Shown: one piece after another, positions 15,941 to 25,583 of the stretch
Layout: the number at the start of each line of letters is the position of its first letter
How positions within the stretch are numbered: position 1 is the first letter of the stretch
Assembly (NCBI RefSeq): GCF_017875235.1
Contig: NZ_JAGGMI010000007.1
Span: forward strand, 1-64,000
DNA from: Asticcacaulis solisilvae
GTDB lineage: Bacteria; Pseudomonadota; Alphaproteobacteria; Caulobacterales; Caulobacteraceae
DNA: 64,000 bases
Direction: 5' to 3'
The notes under the pieces: model-generated
The model's database searches: none
What the model saw: the letters and a program-made list of their open reading frames with translations, nothing else
What the model was told of the DNA's origin: nothing
Made by a program: the position numbers and the translations under genes

Positions 15941-17131
15941 ATGCCCGCCATGCCCCTTCTGATGATCGTCCGTTTCTGGCTGTCTATGCTGTCCTGGGTC
16001 ATTCTGGGGGCATCAGCCTATTTGCTGTGGACATGGTACCAAGGCGAAGAGGTCTTGAGGCCGGATGGCCTGCTGGCCACCGCCCGCGAAGACTGGCGGC
16101 TGTGGACGGGTCTGGGTCTTCTGGCCTGGTCGTTCCTGGGCGGCTTCATCGTCCGGCCGTTCCTGGCCAAGCCCGACCGCAAGCCGCTTGAGGCGCGTCG
16201 CGGCGACGGCGAGGTGATCGACGGCGCGCGCGGCGCAAAACTCTATGTCGAACAAATCGGCCCGAAGGACGCGCCCTGTCTTGTCCTGACCCATGGCTGG
16301 GGCCTTGACAGCACGATCTGGGCCTATGCCAAGCGCGAACTGTCGCAAACCTTCCGCGTCGTTGTCTGGGACCTGCCCGGCATGGGGCGTTCGCGCGCCG
16401 GCCCGGATGGCGTGCACCTGTCGGCATTCGCGGAAGACCTCAGGCGGGTCATCGACTATACCGGGGCGCGCAAGGTCGTCGTTGCCGGCCACAGCATCGG
16501 CGGCATGACGATCCAGACGTTGGCGCGCGACAATCCGGCCTTTTTTAACGACCGCATCGCCGGCACCGTGCTGATCAATACGACGCATACCAATCCACTG
16601 AAGACCATGATCCTGAGCGGCCTGGTGCAGGCCCTGCGTCCTTTGATCATCCTGCAATTGCGGCTGACGGCGTGGCTTGAGCCGCTGGCCTTTGTCGGCG
16701 CCTGGCAGAGCTATCTCAATGGCATGGCGCATATCGGCAATCGCCTGGGCTTCGGGCCGCACGTGACGCATAGCCAGCTTAATTATGTTACGCTTCTGGC
16801 GACGCGCAATTCGCAGCGCGCCCAGGCGCTCGGCAACCTGTCGATGATCCATTGGGACGCCACCGGTGCGCTGAAAGGCGTTGATGCGCCGGTGCTGGTC
16901 CTGGGCGGCAAGGGCGATATCGTCACCAAGCCTGAAGCCAGCCGGACCATTGCCGCGACCACGCCGAATGCCGGCCTCGAAATCGTCGAGGAAGTCAATC
17001 ACATGGGCTTTGTCGAGCGTTCCGAAGCCTATAACCGCGCCATCGCCGCCTTTGCCGCCGTGGTGCTCAAATCGCCTTCCACGCCTAAAGCGACGACCGA
17101 GCTGCCGCAGCGCCATCCCGTAACGGTCTGA
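15941..17131 (+). CDS. Membrane-anchored alpha/beta hydrolase
   Basis: The product (396 aa) has two N-terminal hydrophobic segments (about residues 8-33 and 56-75) followed by an alpha/beta-hydrolase domain. The oxyanion segment is LTHGWG, and the nucleophile is Ser185 in GHSIGG. The acid is probably the Asp in GGKGDIVTKPE, and the histidine lies in VNHMGF. Substrate unknown; relatives include haloalkane dehalogenase-like esterases and lipases. ATG 15950 is an equally good start, since AAAGG lies nine bases upstream of it. A short hairpin (17146-17162) separates it from the dnaK promoter. Confidence 0.82.
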   Translation: MPAMPLLMIVRFWLSMLSWVILGASAYLLWTWYQGEEVLRPDGLLATAREDWRLWTGLGLLAWSFLGGFIVRPFLAKPDRKPLEARRGDGEVIDGARGAKLYVEQIGPKDAPCLVLTHGWGLDSTIWAYAKRELSQTFRVVVWDLPGMGRSRAGPDGVHLSAFAEDLRRVIDYTGARKVVVAGHSIGGMTIQTLARDNPAFFNDRIAGTVLINTTHTNPLKTMILSGLVQALRPLIILQLRLTAWLEPLAFVGAWQSYLNGMAHIGNRLGFGPHVTHSQLNYVTLLATRNSQRAQALGNLSMIHWDATGALKGVDAPVLVLGGKGDIVTKPEASRTIAATTPNAGLEIVEEVNHMGFVERSEAYNRAIAAFAAVVLKSPSTPKATTELPQRHPVTV

Positions 17132-17145
17132 AAAACCCGTCCAGC

Positions 17146-17162
17146 CCCTAAATTTTTTAGGG
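17146..17162 (+). terminator. Short hairpin between alpha/beta hydrolase and dnaK promoter
   Basis: CCCTAAA (17146-17152) and TTTAGGG (17156-17162) pair across TTT. It is AT-rich, with U residues only inside the hairpin, so termination would be weak. Confidence 0.4.
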
Positions 17163-17171
17163 ACATTGCCT

Positions 17172-17199
17172 CTTGCGAGGTGCGACGGCTTACCCATAT
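17172..17199 (+). promoter_or_regulatory. Sigma32-like heat-shock promoter of dnaK
   Basis: CTTGCG (17172-17177), a spacer of 15 bases, then CCCATAT (17193-17199). This resembles the sigma32 pattern CTTGAA - 13 to 15 - CCCCATNT and is 170 bases before dnaK, as expected for heat induction. I see no CIRCE element. Confidence 0.65.
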
Positions 17200-17368
17200 C
17201 CGCTGTGATCCGGAAGACGCCGCGCATGCGGCGCATCTGGAAAATTGAAACTTTTCATCTCAACGGGGATGGACAAGGGCGGTGCTTTCTTAATAAGGCT
17301 GCCCAACGAGTCTCAGTAACGAGACACATCGACGTCCATTCGCCTTAAACGGAGTAGATTTAAGACCC

Positions 17369-19270
<1,902 letters not shown>

Positions 19271-19341
19271 GAGGCCTCGTCATGAACGCCGGGAATTCCT
19301 CTTCGGAGATGTATCGGGCGTTCGCAAATGATGCCAATGCG

Positions 19342-19366
19342 GCGGCAAGGTTTGACTCCTTGCCGC
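19342..19366 (+). promoter_or_regulatory. Hairpin in the dnaK-dnaJ intergenic region
   Basis: GCGGCAAGG (19342-19350) and CCTTGCCGC (19358-19366) form a perfect 9-bp stem with a 7-base loop and no U-run. It may be a processing or partial-attenuation site that lowers dnaJ relative to dnaK. No gene is seen in 19271-19466. Confidence 0.5.
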
Positions 19367-19466
19367 TGCTGCATCAAAACCTATATCCGACATTGAAAAC
19401 GACCACGACACCAGGGCGCGCGAAACCCTTTGCGGCCGCAGTGGGAATGTCATCGGGGCGAGTATC

Positions 19467-20639
19467 ATGAGCAAGCGTTGTTATTATGAAGTGCTGGAAG
19501 TGGAGCGCAGCGTCGATGACGCCACTCTGAAGTCGGCCTTCCGCAAGAAGGCGATGCAGCACCATCCGGACCGCAACCACGGCGACGACCAGGCCGAGGC
19601 GCGTTTCAAGGAAGTCAACGAAGCCTATAGCGTCCTTTCGGATCCGCAAAAGCGCGCGGCCTATGACCGCTTCGGTCATGCCGGCATGAACGGCCAGTCC
19701 GCCGGCGGCGGTTTCAACGGCTTTGGCGGTGGCGCGCAGGGCTTCTCCAACGTCGAAGACATCTTCTCCGAGATGTTCGGCGACATCTTCGGCCAGCAGC
19801 GCCGGCCATCTGGCCCGCAGCGCGGCTCAGATGTCCGTTTCGACTACGAAATCACGCTGGAACAGGCCTATAAAGGCGCCGACGTCGAAATCACCGTCCC
19901 CACCACCCTGACCTGCGAAGCCTGTAACGGTTCGGGCGCCAAGCCGGGCACGCGGCCTCAGACGTGCGGCACCTGCGCCGGCCACGGCCGCGTCCGCACC
20001 TCCAACGGCTTCTTCGCCGTCGAGCGCACCTGCCCGACCTGTAACGGCCAGGGCCAGATCATCAAGGACGTCTGCGACGCCTGTAAGGGCCACGGCCAGG
20101 TCCGCCACAACAAGACGCTCAATGTCCGCATCCCGGCCGGCGTCGATGACGGTGCGCGCATTCTGCTCAAGGGCGAAGGCCAGGCCGGCGCCAAGGGCGG
20201 GCCCAAGGGCGATCTCTATATATTCCTGAGCGTCGCCGAACACGACATCTTTGAACGCGACGGCCTGGACCTGCATTGCTCGATCCCTGTGCCGATGTCG
20301 ACGGCCGTCCTGGGCGGCGAAATGGAAGTACCGTGCCTGATGGGCGGCGACAATTGCGACGGCCAATGCAAGCTGAATGTCACTATTCCCGAAGGTGCGC
20401 AGACCGGCCACAAGGTCAAGCTCAAGGGCCGTGGCATGCCGGGTCTGAACTCCCGTCAGAAGGGCGACCTGATCGTCGAGCTGTTCGTCGAGACGCCCAA
20501 GCACCTGACGCCCCGCCAGAAGGAACTGATGAAGGAATTCGCGGCCATCTGCGAAGAAAAGTCCTACGCACAGAGCCAGGGCTTCGTGCACAAGGCCAAG
20601 CGCTTCTGGGATGACATCACCGGCGCTGCTGCGAATTAA
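19467..20639 (+). CDS. dnaJ: Chaperone protein DnaJ (Hsp40)
   Basis: Full-length type A DnaJ, 390 aa. The J domain (residues 1-70) carries the HPD triad in QHHPDRNH, and a Gly/Phe-rich linker follows (about 75-105, GGGFNGFGGGAQGF). The zinc-binding region has four CxxCxGxG-type repeats (CEACNGSG, CGTCAGHG, CPTCNGQG, CDACKGHG), and two C-terminal beta domains complete it. It stimulates the DnaK ATPase and delivers substrates. It lies 196 bases downstream of dnaK and is probably co-transcribed, with a hairpin in between. A 48-base palindromic repeat begins five bases past the stop. Confidence 0.97.
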   Translation: MSKRCYYEVLEVERSVDDATLKSAFRKKAMQHHPDRNHGDDQAEARFKEVNEAYSVLSDPQKRAAYDRFGHAGMNGQSAGGGFNGFGGGAQGFSNVEDIFSEMFGDIFGQQRRPSGPQRGSDVRFDYEITLEQAYKGADVEITVPTTLTCEACNGSGAKPGTRPQTCGTCAGHGRVRTSNGFFAVERTCPTCNGQGQIIKDVCDACKGHGQVRHNKTLNVRIPAGVDDGARILLKGEGQAGAKGGPKGDLYIFLSVAEHDIFERDGLDLHCSIPVPMSTAVLGGEMEVPCLMGGDNCDGQCKLNVTIPEGAQTGHKVKLKGRGMPGLNSRQKGDLIVELFVETPKHLTPRQKELMKEFAAICEEKSYAQSQGFVHKAKRFWDDITGAAAN

Positions 20640-20643
20640 AGCA

Positions 20644-20691
20644 GCAGGGTCGCGGACCCTGCACCCGGACTCGCTACGCAGTTTGCAACAC
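20644..20691. repeat. 48-bp intergenic palindromic element, copy A
   Basis: Starts with the hairpin GCAGGGTCGCGGACCCTGC (20644-20662), then ACCCGGA and a shared tail ending near GCAGTTTGCAACAC. It matches 27945-27992 at 41 of 48 positions without gaps. Confidence 0.75.
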
Positions 20692-20826
20692 CCGCTGGTG
20701 CCTCCGGCGGGTGTTGTCACGCCCAGCTGCTCCCCCTTACTCCTCCCTGCGAGCGTCGCAACTGTTTCAACGCAATGGTGTGAGCGGGGAGGGGGACCAT
20801 TTGCGGAGCAAATGGTGGTGGGGGCC
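20687..20826. repeat. Complex palindromic repeat region before dapB
   Basis: Contains a 12-bp near-perfect hairpin (20687-20698 with 20704-20715) and a GGGGAGGGGGACC block. After it comes the perfect hairpin CCATTTGC-GGA-GCAAATGG (20797-20815) and GGTGGTGGGGGCC. The block order, GGGGAGG then ACC-hairpin-GGT then GGGGGCC, is the same as in the elements at 23482, 23578 and 45516. No gene is seen between dnaJ and dapB (20640-20904). Confidence 0.65.
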
Positions 20827-20904
20827 AATATCTCTCCACACCAAACAATTTGACCTGATGCCGCACACGCCCTATCGGACTACGAAACTTTGTAAGGACC
20901 GATT

Positions 20905-21660
20905 ATGACCGCGCCGACGCTTCGTTTTGCCGTCAATGGATACAAGGGCCGCATGGGCCAGGCCATCCTGCGTGTGCTGGAAGAAGGCAAGCATTCCATC
21001 GCGGCGAAGTTCGACAAGGGCGAGCATCCCAACCTAGTCAAGGCCGACTGTGTCATCGACTTCTCGACCCCGGAAGCGTCGCTTGCCCTGCTGGAAGCCT
21101 GCGCCAACGAAGGCCTGAGCCGCCCGCGTCCGCTGGTGCACGTTATCGGCTCGACCGGTTTCACACAGGAACAACTGGCGCGCATTCCGCAATATGCCGA
21201 CCAGGTCATCATCATCCGCTCGGGCAACTTCTCGCTGGGCATCAATCTCCTGATGGGGCTCCTCAAGCAGGCCAGCGCCCGCCTGTCGGCCGAAGACTGG
21301 GATATCGAAATCCTGGAAGGCCACCATAAGCGCAAGGTCGATGCCCCCTCGGGCACCGCTCTCATGCTGGGCGAAGCGGCCGCCTATGGCCGTGGTGTCA
21401 AGCTCGAGGACGCCAAGGTTGTCGCCCGAGACGGTATCACCGGCGCGCGCGAGGCCGGCACAATCGGTTTCTCGGTCATCCGCGCCGGCGGCATTGTTGG
21501 TGAACACTCGGCTATACTGGCGTCGGAAGACGAAATCCTGACTCTGTCGCATTCGGCCAGGGATCGCACACTGTTCGCGCGGGGCGCCATCCAGGCGGCG
21601 ATCTGGGGCCGCAAGCAGACGGCGGGCCTCTACGACATGCAGGACGTCCTGGGGTTTTAA
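20905..21660 (+). CDS. dapB: 4-hydroxy-tetrahydrodipicolinate reductase DapB
   Basis: NAD(P)H-dependent reductase of the lysine/diaminopimelate pathway, 251 aa. The N-terminal nucleotide-binding region contains GYKGRMGQAI, and the catalytic signature is EGHHKRKVDAPSGTAL with the conserved histidines and lysine. The protein is a little shorter than the roughly 270 aa of E. coli DapB, with a compact region between the two domains, as is common in alphaproteobacteria. The start is ATG 20905 with AAGGA upstream. It follows dnaJ by 265 bases of repeat-rich sequence and is therefore probably transcribed separately. Confidence 0.95.
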   Translation: MTAPTLRFAVNGYKGRMGQAILRVLEEGKHSIAAKFDKGEHPNLVKADCVIDFSTPEASLALLEACANEGLSRPRPLVHVIGSTGFTQEQLARIPQYADQVIIIRSGNFSLGINLLMGLLKQASARLSAEDWDIEILEGHHKRKVDAPSGTALMLGEAAAYGRGVKLEDAKVVARDGITGAREAGTIGFSVIRAGGIVGEHSAILASEDEILTLSHSARDRTLFARGAIQAAIWGRKQTAGLYDMQDVLGF

Positions 21661-21665
21661 CAAAA

Positions 21666-21690
21666 AAGCCGCCTGCGATGCAGGCGGCTT
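21666..21690. terminator. Bidirectional terminator dapB / small membrane gene
   Basis: An 11-bp stem AAGCCGCCTGC (21666-21676) and GCAGGCGGCTT (21680-21690), with A-rich and T-rich flanks, between convergent genes. Confidence 0.85.
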
Positions 21691-21712
21691 CTTAGATGGA
21701 AATGATAGAGCC

Positions 21713-22051
21713 TCAGGCTTTCTTGGCCTGGAACTTCATCGCTGTCTTGGTCGTGCCGACGACGCCAACAACGCCATAGGCAAACACGTACATCATAATC
21801 ACCTGGACAATGGCCGCCAGACGGCGGAAATCGGGAATGTGGAGCGGATCGCCAGTCAGACGCGGCAGGAAGATGCTTACCGCATAGGCACCGAGCACGG
21901 TCAGAAGCGCCTTAAGCGCCAGACTGTCATTCTTCTGCTGGAAGATGCCGATGACCAGGCCGATCAGCAGGACCAGCATAAGGTTCACAGCGGCCAGGGA
22001 GTCCTGAAGTCCGTCGCCGAGCGACAGAATGAAATTCCAGATATCGTTCAT
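21713..22051 (-). CDS. Small three-span membrane protein, function unknown
   Basis: 112 aa with three predicted hydrophobic segments (about residues 22-37, 48-62 and 80-99) and a short lysine-rich tail (TAMKFQAKKA). No family is recognised. The start is ATG 22051 with GAGAGGG six bases upstream. Its layout and many positions resemble the next minus-strand gene (22236-22604). Both have an aspartate followed by an Asn-Leu pair before the first hydrophobic segment, an LKA motif before the second, and a Pro-rich turn. The two are probably divergent paralogues. They stand between dapB and dut without obvious functional links. Confidence 0.7.
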   Translation of the reverse strand: MNDIWNFILSLGDGLQDSLAAVNLMLVLLIGLVIGIFQQKNDSLALKALLTVLGAYAVSIFLPRLTGDPLHIPDFRRLAAIVQVIMMYVFAYGVVGVVGTTKTAMKFQAKKA

Positions 22052-22235
22052 GAGTTACCCTCTCAAGGTTCATGTCAGGTTCGGAGATCGGATCGAACCG
22101 TCTGGCTCGCCCCACAGGTTAATACCTATTCACCATAAATAATGATTCAATGTGGTTGTCCATGTTCTCCGAACGCAGTTATGGCGCGCGGCGGGTCAGA
22201 CCACGCGCCATGCGCGATATCCAAATTGAAAACGC

Positions 22236-22604
22236 TCAGGATTTCGAAGCGATGATAACGGGAATGAGCGGACGGCTCAGGTTCACCGGCATGAAGAGGG
22301 CCTTGATCTTTTCGCACAGCCAGATGATCGCCCAGGCAACGGCGAGCAGCACGACGGTCTGGATCTCGGTTTCCATCTGCATGAGGTCGGGCCAGATCGG
22401 CTCGGCGCCATAGATCGCGGGCCAGACGGCGACGACCAGCATGGCGGGAATGACGGCAAAGGGCGCCTTCAGCCAGCTTCGTCCCCGCGGCAGGGCAAAT
22501 CCTATGAACAGGCTGAACACCAGAACCGGCACCAGGTTAAGACCGATCAGCGCGGCCGAGGTGGAATCCACGATGGCCCAGAAAAATTGTACAAACTCGC
22601 CCAT
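22236..22604 (-). CDS. Small membrane protein, paralogue of the downstream gene
   Basis: 122 aa from ATG 22604 (MGEFVQFFWAI). A TTG start at 22619 would add five residues, but ATG is preferred. Three hydrophobic segments span about residues 19-36, 46-62 and 82-97, and the protein ends in a hydrophobic, serine-containing tail. No known domain is recognised. It shares its pattern with 21713-22051: an Asp before the first membrane segment, GLNLVPVL against VNLMLVLL, SWLKAPFAVIPA against LALKALLTVLGA, and a terminal Lys-bearing helix. A 17-bp inverted repeat lies directly over its start region. Function cannot be inferred. Confidence 0.65.
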   Translation of the reverse strand: MGEFVQFFWAIVDSTSAALIGLNLVPVLVFSLFIGFALPRGRSWLKAPFAVIPAMLVVAVWPAIYGAEPIWPDLMQMETEIQTVVLLAVAWAIIWLCEKIKALFMPVNLSRPLIPVIIASKS

Positions 22605-22620
22605 TTGAAAGTCTTTCAAA
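22604..22620. promoter_or_regulatory. 17-bp inverted repeat at the start of the small membrane gene
   Basis: TTTGAAAG-T-CTTTCAAA, a perfect inverted repeat around one base. On the minus strand it lies immediately before and into the ATG at 22604, where it could be a repressor site or an RNA hairpin occluding translation. Confidence 0.5.
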
Positions 22621-22972
22621 AGCGCCGCTGCTTATAAGTCTCTTGAGTGCAGGCGGCGGTACAAACCCGACGTGTCCATTTAAATCCCGGCTACCTGAAT
22701 TCCCCTTTAGGCGGCCGTTCACCCGGCGTTCATATTCAGGCGGGTTTCAGCTATCAGGGGAATCTCACGATAAGAAATCGATATGGATACGTCAGATGTG
22801 AAGACTGAGGCGCTTCGGTGTTGCCGTAAATTGAAATAATGTGGTTATGTGATCACAGATGCGTGTGTCGGGCGAGCGCAATTCATCTTATTGGGGAGTT
22901 CCGTGACCAAGGTCAGGGCTTTCGTTTTTTAAAACAGCAGAAACAGCCAGGTGAATTTTCGTTGGGAAATGC
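22621..22972. other. 352-bp intergenic region without a gene
   Basis: No convincing coding frame on either strand. It contains two nested inverted repeats (CCTGAAT 22694-22700 with ATTCAGG near 22734-22740; TTCCCCT 22700-22706 with AGGGGAA 22756-22762) and a 10-bp palindrome TGTGATCACA (22848-22857). It is upstream of the small membrane gene, so it probably holds that gene's promoter. Confidence 0.5.
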
Positions 22973-23455
22973 TCAGCGGCCGGTTGAGCCGAAGCCGCCA
23001 CCGCCGCGTTGGGTTTCGTCGAGCGACTCCTGAGCCTGCCACGCAATGCGGGCGTGACGGGCGACGACGATCTGGGCGATCCGGTCGCCGCGGTTGATGA
23101 CGAAGTCTTCCGAACCCAGATTGATCAGGATGACGCCGACCTCGCCGCGATAGTCGGAATCTATGGTGCCGGGCGAATTCAGACAGGTGATGCCGAATTT
23201 CAACGCCAGGCCGGAGCGCGGGCGGACCTGCACCTCATAGCCTTGCGGCACGGCAATCTTCAGGCCGGTCGGCACCAGGGCGCGCGCCAGCGGTTTCAGC
23301 GTCAGGCTTTCGCCTTCGGAGATCGCCGCACGCAGGTCGAGCCCGGCGGAACCCTCGGTCTCATAGGCCGGCAGCGCCAGGCCTGCGGCGTGCGGCAACT
23401 GCACGACGTGGGCGGTGACTTCGGGTTCGGCGGTCGGGACGACGTGGGCGTTCAT
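22973..23455 (-). CDS. dut: Deoxyuridine 5'-triphosphate nucleotidohydrolase
   Basis: dUTPase converts dUTP to dUMP and pyrophosphate, keeping uracil out of DNA and supplying dTMP synthesis. The 160-aa protein has the five trimeric dUTPase motifs: [33 protein letters not shown] with the catalytic aspartate and tyrosine, RIAQIV, and the flexible C-terminal [11 protein letters not shown] that closes over the active site. The start is ATG 23455 (MNAHVVPT), because the longer frame would use codons inside a repeat element. It follows coaBC by about 250 bases of repeats on the same strand; dut and coaBC are neighbours in many proteobacteria. Confidence 0.95.
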   Translation of the reverse strand: MNAHVVPTAEPEVTAHVVQLPHAAGLALPAYETEGSAGLDLRAAISEGESLTLKPLARALVPTGLKIAVPQGYEVQVRPRSGLALKFGITCLNSPGTIDSDYRGEVGVILINLGSEDFVINRGDRIAQIVVARHARIAWQAQESLDETQRGGGGFGSTGR

Positions 23456-23481
23456 GGTGAAACTCGTGGGCTGTTCAGGAT

Positions 23482-23535
23482 TCGCCCTCCCCATTCATGG
23501 GGAGGGGGGACCGCCGTCAGGCGGTGGGCGGGGCC
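23482..23535 (+). repeat. 54-bp palindromic repeat, copy A
   Basis: Identical at all 54 positions to 45516-45569. It contains a CTCCCC/GGGGAG hairpin, then GGGACC, a second hairpin ACCGCC-GTCA-GGCGGT, and GGGCGGGGCC. It lies just upstream of dut. Confidence 0.85.
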
Positions 23536-23577
23536 AGCACGATCAGCCACAACTCCAATGCTGGAGCTTGAAACACC

Positions 23578-23641
23578 CGGCGGTCACCCCGCCTACCATT
23601 TGCTCAACAAACGGTCCCCCCTCCCCGCAGAGCAGGGAGGG
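23578..23641 (-). repeat. Palindromic repeat, inverted relative to copy A
   Basis: On the minus strand it has the same block order as 23482-23535: a CCCTCCC hairpin, GGGGAGGGGGGACC, a variable hairpin (here GTTTG...CAAAT), then GGTAGGCGGGG. The first 23 bases on the plus strand side (23619-23641) equal 3891-3913. Copies A and B thus face each other between dut and coaBC; nothing coding is seen in 23456-23707. Confidence 0.75.
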
Positions 23642-23707
23642 TGTAGTTAAACAGCATCATTTCACGAAACGGCGCGCCGCAAAACCGCCCATTGGAACAG
23701 TTAACAG

Positions 23708-24898
23708 CTAACTGAGGCGCCTGTGGATATAGTCGGCCAGGAAGCTCGCCACATCCGCCTTGGTCTGCCCCGGCACAGGCGTAAAGCCGTCGAGATCGAC
23801 CAGTGACACTGCATTGCGCGCCGAGCCGAAGACGCCTTCGGAGACATTGTTGGCCAGGATAGCGTCGCAGCCCTTCGAAGCCAGCTTGGCCTTGGCATAC
23901 TCTTCGAGCGTATTGGTCTCGGCCGCGAAGCCGACCACCAGGCGCGGGCGCATTTCAAGGTGCTTCGACACGGCTTCAAGAATGTCGGGATTCTTGACAA
24001 AGGTGACCGACAGTTCGGCATCGGCCGTTTTCTTCTGCTTTTCGGTTGCGGCTTCCTTCGGGCGCCAATCGGCGACCGCCGCGACAGCTATGAACACATC
24101 GCACGGCAGGTTGGTATGGACCGCGTCGAACATCTGCTGGGCGGTCTCGACGTCGACGCGTTTGACGCCCGGCGGCGTCGGCAGCGCAACCGGCCCCGAC
24201 ACCAGGGTCACCTCGGCGCCTTCGCGCGCCAGCCGTTCGGCGATGGCATAGCCCTGCTTGCCGGAAGAGCGGTTGGTCAGTCCGCGCACCGGATCAAGGG
24301 GTTCGAACGTCGGGCCGGCGGTCAGTACAAACTTCTTGCCTTTCAGGCGCTGGCCGGCGGTCAGGCGCTCCAGGATGGCGGCGAAGATCGCTTCCGGCTC
24401 GCTCATCCGGCCAAGACCGAATTCGCCGCACGCCATGTCGCCCTCTTCAGGGCCGACAAACGCCACGCCATCGGCCATCAATTGCGCCAGATTACGCTGG
24501 GTCGCCGCGTGGTGCCACATGCGCACGTTCATGGCCGGCGCCATCAGTACCGGCTTGTCGGTCGCCAGAAGGAGGGTCGTTGCCAGATCATCCGCCTGAC
24601 CCGAGGCCGCCTTGGCCATCAGGTTGGCCGTGGCCGGCGCGACGACGACCAGATCGGCCTGGCGCGACAGCATGATGTGGCCCATCTCGGTTTCATCGGT
24701 CAGGTCGAACAGTTCGCCATAGACCTTGTCGCCGGACAGGGCCGCGGCCGTCAGCGGCGTCACGAAGGCTTCGGCGGCCTTGGTCAGGACGACGCGGACA
24801 TTCAGGCCGGCCTTCTTGATCAGGCGGATCAGCTCCAGCGACTTATAGGCCGCGATGCCGCCGCCGATGATCAGGAGAATGCGCTTGGGCTCGGTCAT
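23708..24898 (-). CDS. coaBC: Bifunctional phosphopantothenoylcysteine decarboxylase/synthetase
   Basis: Coenzyme A biosynthesis: the CoaB part joins 4'-phosphopantothenate to cysteine and the FMN-dependent CoaC part decarboxylates the product. The 396-aa protein has the flavoprotein domain first (residues 1-185), with GGGIAAYKSLELIRLIKKAG, ADLVVVAPATANLMAKAA and the substrate-clamp motif PAMNVRMW. The synthetase domain follows, with LTAGPTFEPLDPVRGLTNRSSGKQGYAIAE and the DVFIAVAAVADWRP block. The start is set at ATG 24898 (MTEPKRILLI); an upstream extension is less plausible. Confidence 0.96.
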   Translation of the reverse strand: MTEPKRILLIIGGGIAAYKSLELIRLIKKAGLNVRVVLTKAAEAFVTPLTAAALSGDKVYGELFDLTDETEMGHIMLSRQADLVVVAPATANLMAKAASGQADDLATTLLLATDKPVLMAPAMNVRMWHHAATQRNLAQLMADGVAFVGPEEGDMACGEFGLGRMSEPEAIFAAILERLTAGQRLKGKKFVLTAGPTFEPLDPVRGLTNRSSGKQGYAIAERLAREGAEVTLVSGPVALPTPPGVKRVDVETAQQMFDAVHTNLPCDVFIAVAAVADWRPKEAATEKQKKTADAELSVTFVKNPDILEAVSKHLEMRPRLVVGFAAETNTLEEYAKAKLASKGCDAILANNVSEGVFGSARNAVSLVDLDGFTPVPGQTKADVASFLADYIHRRLS

Positions 24899-24965
24899 GA
24901 GATGCCTTCCTGTACTCTTTCCGGTCGCGCCGGTGTGTGCCATAGATGGGGTTCAGGGGGCAAGG

Positions 24966-25583
24966 ATGACAGGCGGTTACAAAAGGTTCTTATTGATCGC
25001 CGTGTTGCTGGGCCTGGCCGCGTGCGACGCCGGACCGTCAGCCGTGCTCAAGGACGGCGAGGGCAAGGCGGCGTCATCGCCCGTAGCGGCCGCGCCCGTG
25101 GAAGTAAAGGAAGCGCCGCCACCTGCCGCCATTCCTGAACAGTCCGCCGAACCCGAACCCGTCCGTCAGAACGCCGATGCGCCCCATTTCGGCAAGCCCC
25201 TGCCGATCGCCGCCGATCGCGCCGCCATCACTGCCACGCACTATGGCGACTGGCCGTTGTGGTCGTCCAACCGCAAATACTCGACCGAAGAAAACGCCCG
25301 CTATCATTTCGAACGCCACGGTCCGGAATTCGGCGCCAAGTCGTTCGAGGACCATATGGCCATGGTGCACGGCTTTATCCATGCGCCGCCGCCGGGCACC
25401 GAAACGCTCAAGCGCAACAATGGTGACACGCTGTTCTACGATCCGAAGGGCAACGTTTTCGCGGTCATGACGAAAAAGGGCGCGCCCCGGACCATGTTCC
25501 GGCCCGACGACGGCATGGCCTATTGGAACCGGCAGAAGATCATCGAATCCGAGCGCCGGACGATCCGCAAGGGTGCCGATTAG
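24966..25583 (+). CDS. Lipoprotein with unassigned C-terminal domain
   Basis: 205 aa with a lipoprotein signal (KRFLLIAVLLGLAACDAG, lipidated Cys18). A low-complexity Ala/Pro/Glu linker follows (about residues 30-70), then a compact C-terminal domain (about 95-200) with RYHFERHGPEFGAKSFEDH, GDTLFYDPKGNVFAVMTKKGAPRTMF and FRPDDGMAYWNRQK. This last part has the look of the small RNase-like domains found at the ends of polymorphic and phage-borne toxins, but I cannot confirm it, and no immunity gene is adjacent. The start is ATG 24966 with a purine-rich region before it. It converges on ubiB with overlapping stop codons. Confidence 0.7.
   Translation: MTGGYKRFLLIAVLLGLAACDAGPSAVLKDGEGKAASSPVAAAPVEVKEAPPPAAIPEQSAEPEPVRQNADAPHFGKPLPIAADRAAITATHYGDWPLWSSNRKYSTEENARYHFERHGPEFGAKSFEDHMAMVHGFIHAPPPGTETLKRNNGDTLFYDPKGNVFAVMTKKGAPRTMFRPDDGMAYWNRQKIIESERRTIRKGAD

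Noticed and set aside
19282-19470. Small plus-strand frame of 62 codons between dnaK and dnaJ
   Set aside because: No ribosome site, no family, and it runs through the hairpin at 19342-19366. Treated as non-coding.
22848-22857. TGTGATCACA as a CRP/FNR site
   Set aside because: CRP needs TGTGA-6-TCACA and FNR TTGAT-4-ATCAA. Here the halves touch, so the spacing is wrong. Kept only as a palindrome.
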